A stretch of DNA of 64,000 nucleotides from Malurus cyaneus samueli. Its lineage: Eukaryota; Chordata; Aves; Passeriformes; Maluridae. This document shows, piece by piece, positions 26,234 through 41,981 of this stretch. The notes below the pieces were generated by a model. It did no database searches and was not told the DNA's origin. It worked only from the letters and a program-made list of their open reading frames with translations. Position 1 is the stretch's first letter. Each line of letters begins with the position of its first letter. A program made the position numbers and the translations under genes. The stretch covers positions 2,765,998 to 2,829,997 of the forward strand of contig CM019219.1 of NCBI GenBank assembly GCA_009741485.1. Reading direction: 5' to 3'.

Positions 26234-26600
26234 TGGAACCACAGAGTGGTTTGGGTTGGATGGGACCTTAAAGGCCACCCAGTGCCACCCCTGCCATGGC
26301 AGGGACACCTCTCACTGTCCCAGGCTGCTCCCAGCCCCAATGTCCAGCCTGGCCTTGGGCACTGCCAGGGATCCAGGGGCAGCCACAGCTTCTCTGGGCA
26401 CCCTGTGCCAGGGCTGCCCACCCTACAGGGAACAATTCCTTCCCAATATCCCATCCATCCCTGCCCTCTGGCAGTGTGAATCCATTCCCTGTGTTCTGTC
26501 CCTGCATCCCTTGTTCCCAGTCCCTCTCCAGCTCTCCTGGAGCCCCTTTAGGACCCAAAAGGGGCTCTGAGGTCTCTCTGGAGCCTTCTCCATACTGAAC
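26234..26600 (-). repeat. CR1 3' fragment in OAT intron 1, inverted
   Basis: About 365 bp in minus orientation: 'tttgggttggatgggacctt', 'gtgccacccctgccatggca', 'gcagccacagcttctctggg', 'caattccttcccaatatccc' and 'cctctccagctctcctggag'. It is the inverse of the same CR1 segment found at 21.6-22.1 kb. Confidence 0.9.
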
Positions 26601-27246
26601 ATAATGATGGTCTTAAAATGGTTCCATCAGTGAGTGCTTTATGGGTAGGTGACATTTTAAAATCCAGAATGCAATTTATATATGTCACAAATTTTGCTTC
26701 TTAAAGCAGAGCTCAGTTAAAATGAATTAACTATCAAATTTGTTAATAGTATCAGCTAAATGTGTCAGGTGCTTCTTTCCAGTATCACATTATTTGCTTT
26801 CTGATTTTGTGACATGATTTGTGTGACAGGAATATGGGAGAAAATGGACATTTCAATGGAACAAGAAGTTTGATGAACTTAACTTTTTTAATGTAGTTTA
26901 TATTAGTAAATCAGAATTTAAGGCGCAGCAAAAGAGGAATGCTTACAGGAAAAATGATGTGACTGATTCATCGACTTAGTGAGTCACACAGTTTAGTTTC
27001 CTTTTTGCTTCTGTAAGTGTGCTTTAGAATAGAAGAAACAACTTGTTTGAACTTAGTCCCACATTAATTTATATTTCATCTAAGCTTTCTTGGTTGAATT
27101 GCAAAATTGTTGAGAAACCTGTAATCCTGGCAGTAAAACCACTTCAATCGTGTCAGACATTTCTTCTGAAATGTTCTTAGTGCTAATTATTAACTTTCTT
27201 TATTTTTTTTCCCTCCAGATCTGTACCAGAATTCCTGAACTCCATC

Positions 27247-34010
<6,764 letters not shown>

Positions 34011-34245
34011 AAACCTGCCTGTAACAGTCTGGCTGCTGACTGATCCAAGGGGGTGTGTTGAAATGTCTGTGATGAAGGCCTGCTCTTGAAGCAAGCATCT
34101 CTCATTCCTTTTATCTAAGAGGACTTGACTATAAAAATGTAGCTGTATCTTTAAATTATAATGGCTCTGTAGAAAATACAGAATGATTTTGAAGACTTTC
34201 CAGTCTTGGAATACTTGGAAATAAAGTTGTGTACTTACTGAACAG
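34011..34245 (+). other. OAT: OAT 3' UTR with polyadenylation signal
   Basis: The 3' UTR follows the stop. A canonical AATAAA lies at 34220-34225, so cleavage is expected near 34,240. A second ATTAAA around 34,693 could serve a longer form, but nothing shows that it does. Confidence 0.65.
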
Positions 34246-35290
34246 CTAAGTCGGAATATTTGAGGTGAGATACTTATAGAACTCTGTTTAATTGTTTAAG
34301 TCTTGGCCAAAGTTTAAAGTGTGATTTATATATATATATTTTAGGTTGCCTTGCACTCTCATATCACTCTCCAAAACATGGCATTTGGCAATTTTTGCCC
34401 CTCAGCAAGATGTCTGTAGGATGGAAGCACTTATCCTTGTTGGTGAATTTGTGGTTTTCACGTGCAGCTTGAAAAAAAATTTCTAATGCTGAAGGTTTGA
34501 CAAACTGGATGTTATGCTGGTGAATTTGAGAAGCATCGAGCTGTGTTCTGTGTGTACAATATTTTGATTGTATGACAAGAGATGCTGTTTTCAAGCCTGG
34601 CCTTAGTGTTTGGCTTTGCAATCCTGTAAAACAGATCTGAGCATATAGATCTGTTTTTTTTCTGTTACAAAACTTTCTATCATCTGGATGTTTATATTAA
34701 AACATGCTTTGCATTAAAAAAATATGTTGATGTGCAGTGTGTGACTCCAAAAAGAGTAAACCTCATAGAAACTTGAAGTTTTAAATTTTTCTTACCTGGT
34801 TTCAGCCACACTAAACCATGATAATCATGCAGTGCAAAATGTTCTCTTTGCTGAGCATAGGGATTAAATACAGTCACATGTTCAAACTGTGAAGTGGTAA
34901 ATAATCCTTTGGGATTTGGAAGGCACCTTAGTTCCTGAAGTGACCCAATCTGCTGGTTGGGGTTACAGAATATTTCCTCTTCCTTGCTTTGGGTGAAACG
35001 GAAAGATGTGTCACCTGTGGCTGAAGTAGGACTAATTCCCATTTGGAAAAGCCTCCTTGTTGCAAGGGGTAATGTGTCAATGGCACTGTTATTCTTGGGG
35101 ATAGGAGAAAAGGCTGCGTGTGTCCCTACAAACCCCTGGGTAACCTGAAAGAACCAACTGGGGTCTGCAGGAGCGGGGCTGGGAGCCTTTAGAAAACAGC
35201 CCCCGTTAGTGGATCCCGGAGGGATGGGCGTGGGGAATTTGCTGCAGGCGGGGTATGGGGTGGGCGGATCGGGAAGGCTGTGCCTGAATG
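34246..35290. other. Downstream of OAT, no supported gene
   Basis: Starts with a short (TA)n run near 34,330. A minus-strand frame of about 200 codons is open from 35,303 down to 34,692, but it has no recognisable domain. Confidence 0.45.
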
Positions 35291-35294
35291 GGAT

Positions 35295-35480
35295 CGTAGC
35301 CAATGGGGGAAGGAGGAGGACCCTTGGGGGTCGGGTGTCGGCATAAAAGGAGGCTGCATCCCCTGAACATTCCAGAAACGTTGCCGGAGCGTGCCGTGGT
35401 GGTGTGGTTGTTTCTTTGAGTAGGGCTGGTTTCTGCAGGGCTCCCGTCTCCTTTGTGGGTGCTGGCCTTTAGCAGGGTGA
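35295..35480 (+). promoter_or_regulatory. Promoter-like segment: CCAAT, TATA-like box, heat-shock-type element
   Basis: Within 80 bases there is CCAAT (in GTAGCCAATGGGG, about 35,298-35,310), a TATA-like GCATAAAAGG (35,341-35,350) and GAACATTCCAGAA (35,365-35,377). The last fits the heat-shock element nGAAnnTTCnnGAAn with three perfect alternating units. The following sequence is GC-rich and leads into an AATAAG near 35,495. No downstream ORF is convincing. It could be a solo retroviral LTR, the promoter of a non-coding RNA, or a chance collection of motifs. Confidence 0.35.
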
Positions 35481-38400
35481 TTCTCCGCACATTAGGAATA
35501 AGAAAAAAATTTTAGGAAGGTGTTGCCGAGGAAGTTTAAAATCTCTGAAAGCTGTGCTTATGTAAGCTGATGGGAAAGGAGGGATACCTGGGAGAAACCA
35601 CAGGGTAAACAACACTTGCTGGAGCCCTTTCAGAGACCAGAAGAAGTAAACCCCAGGACTTCTGGCAGCACAAAAGTTTACTTTCTTACAGTAATAGGGT
35701 TGGCAGGGGTGAGGGACATGCTCAGGTCAGTTCCCCTGCCCCAGCTGTGTCACTGCGGAATTGCCAAAAAGGGCTGGAGGGCGCAAGATTGCAGTTTGTG
35801 TTTTAGTGTTTCCCTGTTCTCCGTGACAGCAAATTCTTGCCACACGTGTCTGTTGTGCTGCCATTGTAGTGTCCCTCAGGCCACTGGGAACAGATTATTT
35901 TCCTTCTGTGCCACAGCCTAAAGCTTACAGTTGTTCCTGTTTCTGTCCTGCTCTTTGTTGGTTAAAATCCTCTTTTATCCTCGAGAGGTGGCATTTTCTA
36001 GAGCCCTTGCTGTTCTGCAGTTCCTACTCTCCCGTACCTCCAGTAATGCTGGGAAGACTCAGACAAATTCACGTGGTTTGGGATGTTGTTCTGTAGTTCA
36101 TGCCCAGGGTTGTGGTGCAAAGTATTTTGAAGACCAGCTCTGAAGCTGTTTCCCCCAGTGTTTATTTGTGTAATAAGCAGAAATGGCATGCAAAGTTCTG
36201 TAGTTTGCTGTACGGATTTGTGTCCTCTGAAATACTTCTTTGGGCAGTTGGTGATCAATTTGAGCTCTGATCTTATCCAACCCACTTTCTGGTTGAAGAT
36301 TTACTCAGTCAAGACTTCTTAGAACTTGAGAAATACTTTTCTCCAGCTGAATCGCTGAGCTTTTGATTAATCTTTTCTTTGTTTCATGAGTCCCAATTTT
36401 TTTTTGTAAGCTTATGAAAATGAGAATATGTGTAGCTTTCCCCAAGACAAGTCATCTTTAATTGCCCTTATTTAATGATGGGGTAATTGAGTTTTCTATT
36501 TTAACCTGAAAGCTCTCTGGCTCTCTTAACTAAGCAAGGACTTTAGTGTGTGACTGGAACCAGAGTTAGAGCAGACAAAAGATTTTGGTTGTTTGGTTTA
36601 ATTAGGGTTCAATACCAGAACAAGTACAGAATTACATGTATTATTTCAGAAGTGAGGACAGATAACTCAGTACTCTTCCAGACCCTGAGCCTGTCACCAG
36701 CTAACCTCTACTTCAGAAATAATAAAAACCATGTTGGCAGTTGTCGGTGGGTTAGGAGGAGGAGCTGGATGGCCAAGGAGAATGTCAAAGCTGTTCTGTG
36801 CAACGTGGCAAAATGATAGGTTATCAGAAAGCTTGTCAGCCTTTGGAATATTGTGTCTGTTTTGGGGTTTGCATTGTCATGGAAAGTGGTTTTTGTGTCT
36901 TCTGGCAGTGCTAAACTGGGATTTGGCCCATTGTCAGTGACACGGCTTAAACCTCTCAAACTCAAATATAGCTGCCTGTATAACTAATGTGCTTATAAAC
37001 CTGTCTGTGCTTTTGTTGTCTGGGATCTTAATTAGCCTTAGAAGATTCCTTCAGGGCTTTTATTCCCCAAAAAATGTAGACAGCTAAAGTGCCCTTACCC
37101 GCTGAGTGCCAGAAATCCAGTGCTCTGGGGTTTGTACTTGTTCCACTGATTGCTCAAGTGAAGGGAGCTCAGCCAAAAGCTGGTGCTGAGCAAAGTTTAA
37201 TTCAAAGGAGGCCAAACTGAAAATAATTTACAAATTAGTGTAATATACAGGCTGAAATGAAAAAGAAAATAGAGAAGATGTTTCATAAAATGAGTTTGGT
37301 TTTTGCATAACTTTGTAAGAGGTGAAGAAGTGAGAAGTGCAAACTCAGAGAATGCCCTTTCTGTACCTTGCCAGTGTATTTTTTTAAGTTTGCATTAGCT
37401 GGAGATGCAAGTGTGGAACTGGCGTTGCTTTGGTGATACTTTTTTGCTTTCAAATAATTGAAATTTATTTTTTAAATGGCACTTGAAAGAGCGCTGTATT
37501 GCCTTAGGTTTCTTTGGCCAGAGTTATACAGCAATAAAACTTTCTAAAGGCACAAATATGTATCTGCAAAATACTGCTTTAAGAATTCGGCTGTAAAGGC
37601 TTAATCTGTCTCCATCATATTGCTTGCACATATTTTTGTGAAGTAGCTTCTGATGTTTCTTTAAATCAGGTATATGAAATGCTTTTCTAAATGAACAGTG
37701 ACCTTGCCTTCAGTGCTGTGCAAACACACGGAGTAATCCAAGCACCCCAGAGCCAAACCAGCATTCCTGGGGCACCCAGGGCAGCCCTTGGCTTCACTGA
37801 GAGCTTTGTTGGTGGAAATAATGCCCAATTGTGCTGGCACCTGTGCACTTTGGCACAGGAAAGCGCGTGGGTTTTGGCATGAAATCGATAAATATATGTA
37901 CTGGCACAAAAAGAAAAAATTACACTGTTTGTGGGTAAATGTCAACCATGATTTAAGGGCACCATGTGAATTGCTGAGAGGCAAGAGCTGCACTGTTAAC
38001 AGGGGCAAATGGGAAAATGTACAATGCAGGGTTTCCTTTTTTCCTCCCCTCCCTGCTGGCAGCTTAGGAACTATACTTATGGCATTGTCCATGAGCTGGG
38101 CTCTTCTCAGCTACAAAACCCCATGAATTTGTGTCATCAAACACTATTTTCTGAAGTTAAAGATTACCAAAATAGATGACTTAATAGGACCCAAGTGCCT
38201 GCTGGTCATGACTGGGTAAAGAATCACATCTTGAACTGTTAGAAATTTTCCATGATGAAGAAATCTGTTTTGTTTGTTTTTTAACAACAATATTGGCAGA
38301 TGAGTTAAGGAGAAAAGCAGGCCTTTGTTATTTCTTTGTTCCTTTTAAAAATCTTTTATATTGTTTTGGCTGCAGCTTCTTTTTCATCTGTTCCACCCTT

Positions 38401-39104
38401 TCGGCAGCAGGTGGAGCCAGAAGCTCGGCTTTAAACTGAGAATTTACTGTTCGATGAGTTTTTGGAGTTCTGGAACTCCTGGGACTTTGCTTTTGGGCTT
38501 TATTAATACCAAGGTCTGCCACAAGCTTCAGTCTCAGCTCTGGGCATGACTTCTGTGCACGCCTTTGGCTAATCCTGTGTGAAGGGGATTGTTAAAAGAA
38601 TTGCTATATCTCTAATGGAAGCACCTTACTGAAAGTATATCTATGAGAGTTCTTGTTTGCAAACACTCTAACTTGCTGCAACTCACTTGCCTGCAAGAGG
38701 TCACGTGTGGGATGGCAAATGACTGAGAGGGACAGCTGAGAGAGGGAAAAAAAGAAGTTTCCCTTCTCACATCACTGAAGTAAAGCAGATGAGAAGGTGA
38801 TTAGAGAGAGAATTTTAAATATACCTTTAAACATGTGATCTGCTTTCCTTGAGCCTCCCTGTCATGCTTCAGTCCCGAGCAAGAGACTTAACCAGTTGGA
38901 GTTGCTGTATTTGTGCAGTAAAAAGAGGTGTTTTGCTGAACATTCCCTCAGCAGAAAAAGCAGGTGAGGGAAAAAATGGCATTGGCATAGGAAGCAATTA
39001 AAAATCCTTCTTAGTGTTCTGGTGGGAAGCTCGCAGAGCTTCTGTGTTGAGCATCACTTGTAAGGGGTCTTGAGAGTCACCAAATGCTTGAAAGTGGTAA
39101 GATT
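35481..39104. other. Gene-free intergenic DNA
   Basis: No recognisable gene, CR1 fragment or RNA gene was found. The open frames at 35,616-36,285 and 37,661-38,126 have no domain features and overlap one another on both strands. Confidence 0.45.
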
Positions 39105-39170
39105 CCATTGAATCATTAAGATTGGAAAAGACCTCTAAGATCAGCAAGCCCAACCTTACTGCTTTGCGTG
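39105..39170 (-). repeat. CR1 3'-end fragment (short)
   Basis: Minus-orientation tail: 'attgaatcattaagattgga', 'aaagacctctaagatcagc' and 'aagcccaacc'. The flank at 39,240-39,310 is low-complexity 'ttatttct' sequence. Confidence 0.65.
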
Positions 39171-39462
39171 TCAAACACGGGGGAACAGGCTGGAGAAAGG
39201 CCGAGAAAAATGACTGGGAAAGGCATGTGGATTCTCCTCGTGTAAAAGCATTATTTCTGTTATTTGTGTTATTTCTAGTACTTCTAATAATCCTATTATT
39301 TCTATTATTTCCATTATACTTTGGAGGGTGAGGGGGATGAGGGCCTGGCTGACCATGTGTCCTGCTGTGTTTTTCATGGCTGGCTGTAGGGTTTTTTTGC
39401 CCATCACTGTTGCCGCCAGACATGTCTCATGCAAATGGGCCCAGGCTGGGAGCGGTTATCTG

Positions 39463-40432
39463 TCACGGAGCTGTGGAAGATGCATGGAGTTTTGTATGGG
39501 TGTCGTGGCCATACTGCTGGACTGCTGACCACCAGAATGCCCTCAGAGTGCCCCAACACAGCCTGGCTGGCAGTGCTGGCCCTGCTTTCAGCAGCACTCT
39601 GGGCTGGCCCATTGTCAATCCTGCGGTGTTTTGCAGGCAGGCTGTAGGATGTCCTCCCTGAGTCGTTTTCGTCTGGGTATCCTCATTTGAAAGCCTGCTG
39701 ATGGTGAGAGGGACAACAGCTGGTGTTGACAGGACAGTTGCCCTGGGACAGGTGTGATGGCTCCTGGGTGGCAGTGCTGGGGCTGCTATGTCAGCGCTGT
39801 GGGCTGGTCCATCGTCCATCCTGCGGCGTCTCATGGGCAGGCTATAAGATGTCCGTGACTGTGTGTCTTGTGGATAGCTTTATTTGCCGGCCTGCTGAGG
39901 GAGAGCGGAGCAGCTGCTGCTGGCCAGCACTGTGCCCTGGGACAGCCCCAGCACATCCAGGCTGGAAGTTCTGCTGCTCTTAGCGCTGTGAGCTGGCCCG
40001 CCATCGATCCTGAGGCGTTTTGCAGGAGGGCTGTATATTGTTTGTGACACTATTTCATCTTCAGGGCAGCGCCGCTTCAAGGCCCGCCAAGGGCAAAGGG
40101 AGCAACTGCTTTCGGGGGGCACCGTGGCCTGGGACAGCTGTGACACCGCCTGGCTGGAAATAACTGGGGCTGCCAAGTCCTGGTTTGCCAGTGCAGCCTG
40201 CAGAGAGGGGCAGGAGGGTCGTCAGGATGGCCACACAGGCAGGAGAGGCCACCATGGCAGGCAGAGCCATCTTGGAGCCAATGACCCTGCGGGCAGGCCC
40301 AGGCTGGCCGCTGTCCCCAGCTTTGGTGCCACCAGTGCCGGTGCCAGCACAGCTGTGGCACTCCCCAAACAGGAGCAGTGCCGGTGGGTGCCCTTGGCAG
40401 CGCAGGAGCTGCACAGCCATTGTTGCCAGGGC
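39463..40432 (-). pseudogene. PHF7-like terminal exon F with repeated tail
   Basis: Begins GPWQQWLCSSCAAKGTHRHC. Sequence is lost after CSCLG and it resumes in another frame as ECHSCAGTGTGGTKAGDSGQ. The tail then consists of degenerate 190-200-bp repeats encoding the motif PPAKRLRIDGGPAHSA, with a TAA in the second unit. Confidence 0.6.
39541..40180 (-). repeat. 190-200-bp tandem repeats in the PHF7-like tail
   Basis: The plus-strand anchor 'gggctggcccattgtcaatc' and its relatives begin at 39601, 39801 and about 39990 (spacing 200 and 189). Each is followed by a version of 'ctgcggcgttttgcaggcag' and, about 100 bases later, by 'ccctgggacag'. On the minus strand the first two units align in one frame as PPAKRLRIDGGPAHSA and PMRRRRMDDGPAHSA; the third is more diverged. 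Confidence 0.75.
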
Positions 40433-40582
40433 CTGGAGGAGCAAAGGAGGTGCTGGTTGTGAGGTGCAAGTGCCAGAGCAGGGCACGGCCCAGCACAGGC
40501 CTTGTTCTTTAGTTCTTCATCCCCAATTCCAGGGGGACACAGGTGCCGTTCAGAGCCCAGCATTGCTGCTTTGGCAGCTTAC

Positions 40583-40696
40583 CCTTCTTTCCTCATGTGC
40601 TCCCTGCCTTGTGGGCACAAGCATGTTGTGGCATCACAGCGGCCGTGCCTTTGATCTGAGGCTCCAACTGCATTTATGCTCTGCCATGATGACAGT
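40583..40696 (-). pseudogene. PHF7-like exon E
   Basis: LSSWQSINAVGASDQRHGRC then DATTCLCPQGREHMRKE. Acceptor GGGCAG, donor GTAAGC in phase with exon F. The RHxRCDAxxCLCPxGRE pattern is characteristic of avian PHF7-like proteins as I recall them. Confidence 0.65.
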
Positions 40697-40890
40697 CTGC
40701 CCGAGGAGGGGAAGGGGTTGGGGCCCAGCTGTCACAACCTTAGTCAGATCTGGCAGTCCCTGCTCCTCTGCCTGTCCCGTTAGCAGCTTCCCAACAGAGC
40801 TGAGGGCAAGGGGAATGCAGCCAGGCCTGCTGGAGCAGTCCCTATGCCCTTCTGCCTGTCACCTTGGCAGCTGGAAAGAGAGACCCCAAC

Positions 40891-41132
40891 CTCTTGGAGA
40901 GTCAGATCCCCATGGTGAGCATTTCCATCATGAACAGCTCTTGGTTCAGGCAGCGTGGGCATTCGAAGTCAATGCCAGCGTGCAGAGCCAGTCTCTGAAT
41001 GCAGTGCAGGTGGAAGCAGGCGTCCTGGCACGCGGGGCACCCCATGGTTTTGTAGGAGATTTTGTGTTCCACGGTGTCCAGCAGATGCTGAAGGTGCTGT
41101 CCTGCTGTGGGTGGTGCTCCCAGCAGAAGGAC
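40891..41132 (-). pseudogene. PHF7-like exon D (RING-like), frameshift and nonsense
   Basis: Begins RSFCWEHHPQQ, loses one base near 41,080, and continues in the next frame as LDTVEHKISYKTMGCPACQ, then HCIQRLALHAGIDFECPRC and EMLTMGI. It then reads TGA (40902-40904). After the stop LSKR leads to a GT donor that matches exon E in phase. Confidence 0.7.
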
Positions 41133-41363
41133 CTGTGGAGGGAGGTGGAAGGGATGGGCGAGGGAAGGTGGGGAGGGCAGAGTCCTTTCACGGTGATGGT
41201 GAGGAAGGCTCTTGAGCTGTGAGGGAGCCTCAGTGCCTATGTGGGCTTTGCTCCTGTCTATCCAGTTGGTGGTACCTGTCCCTGTGCTCTGCATGGCCAC
41301 TAGAGATGGAAGTGGCTTGGAGATGAGCACAGGGGCTGCGAGGCCAGGGCAGACAGCCCTTAC

Positions 41364-41488
41364 CTGTACACCCCAAAATACTGGGTGACACATTGGCCTT
41401 CTGGGGTGTGGGGCAGGTGGAAGGCACGCTCACAGCCAGTCTGGCAGCAGGTGATGCTGGCCCCCATCTTGTAGCAGATGAAGCAGCG
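41364..41488 (-). pseudogene. PHF7-like exon C (ePHD core)
   Basis: RCFICYKMGASITCCQTGCE then RAFHLPHTPEGQCVTQYFG. Supplies CxxC, the CCxxxC cluster and FHLP of the ePHD. The His of the HxxC pair is kept. Phase-2 donor GTAAGG. Undamaged. Confidence 0.75.
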
Positions 41489-41709
41489 CTGGAAAGAGCA
41501 CAGCAACCCCCTGAGTGTCAGGATCAGGGATTTGTGGATGTCCAGTGTCTCAGGGCAGAGAGCAGGGTGTGGGCAGTGGTGTCTCAGGGTTCCCAGAGCT
41601 GGCTGAAGCTCCTGCATGTGCCCGGGCTGGGGTTTCTCTGCTGGGGTGCAGGAGGAGCTGCCGCAGACCCCTCCTGGTGCAAAGCTCCTTGCTCCTGCCA
41701 GGTCCTCAC

Positions 41710-41799
41710 CTTCGTGGCTGCCTCTCTGATCTCACTTCGTGTGTCCCCAACACGAAATTGTGCTGTCTCCTCTCTTGGGAAGAGCCCACTGGCAAGGAG
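41710..41799 (-). pseudogene. PHF7-like exon B
   Basis: Exactly 30 codons: LLASGLFPREETAQFRVGDT then RSEIREAATK. Acceptor CTCTGCAG, donor GTGAGG. Undamaged. Confidence 0.7.
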
Positions 41800-41889
41800 C
41801 TGCAGAGCAGAGAAGGCTGGGAGCTGGTTAGTTCAGGAATAAAGGGCCATCCTGGGCAGAAAGCTGGAAGGAGCCCCATGAGAGCTCAC

Positions 41890-41981
41890 CTGGCAGTAGT
41901 TGTGGACACAGAGCTTGATTTTCACTCTCCTGTCCCCACAGATGTCAGTGTCTGCCTCGGTGCGGAGGCACAGCATGCACA
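41890..41981 (-). pseudogene. PHF7-like exon A (start of ePHD)
   Basis: Acceptor CTGTCCAG, donor GTGAGC. Encodes CMLCLRTEADTDICG and LCVHNYCQ, the first zinc-binding Cys pair and the DICG turn of the extended PHD. Undamaged. Confidence 0.7.

Larger units (their letters stand above)
23654..27218 (+). other. OAT: OAT intron 1
   Basis: 3.6-kb intron ending in a strong polypyrimidine tract and CCTCCAG at 27218. It carries two CR1 fragments in opposite orientations (23,965-24,329 plus; 26,234-26,600 minus). No additional exon was recognised. Confidence 0.6.
39463..41981 (-). pseudogene. PHF7-like (ePHD/RING/PHD) gene relic, unprocessed
   Basis: On the minus strand six exons with proper GT/AG borders encode the PHF7/G2E3-type zinc-finger arrangement: an extended PHD, a RING-like region, a second PHD-like module and a low-complexity tail. 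PHF7 is a histone reader/ubiquitin ligase active in the male germ line; that function is family knowledge. Exons: 41890-41981, 41710-41799, 41364-41488, 40891-41132, 40583-40696 and from 40432 downward. Damage: (a) a one-base loss at about 41,080, where SIC is followed by a shifted LDTVEHKISYKTMGCPAC; (b) TGA at 40902-40904, directly after EMLTMGI, where I recall CGA/Arg in the family; (c) a deletion and frame change after CSCLG near 40,360; (d) TAA at about 39,880-39,882 in the tail repeats. Introns are retained, so this is a duplicated copy and not a retrocopy. No start exon was identified. Confidence 0.75.

Noticed and set aside
34692..35303. 203-codon minus-strand open frame
   Set aside because: No domain, signal or family resemblance; it overlaps a promoter-like segment on the other strand and ends in AT-rich sequence. 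Probably chance, though a transcript would reopen the question.
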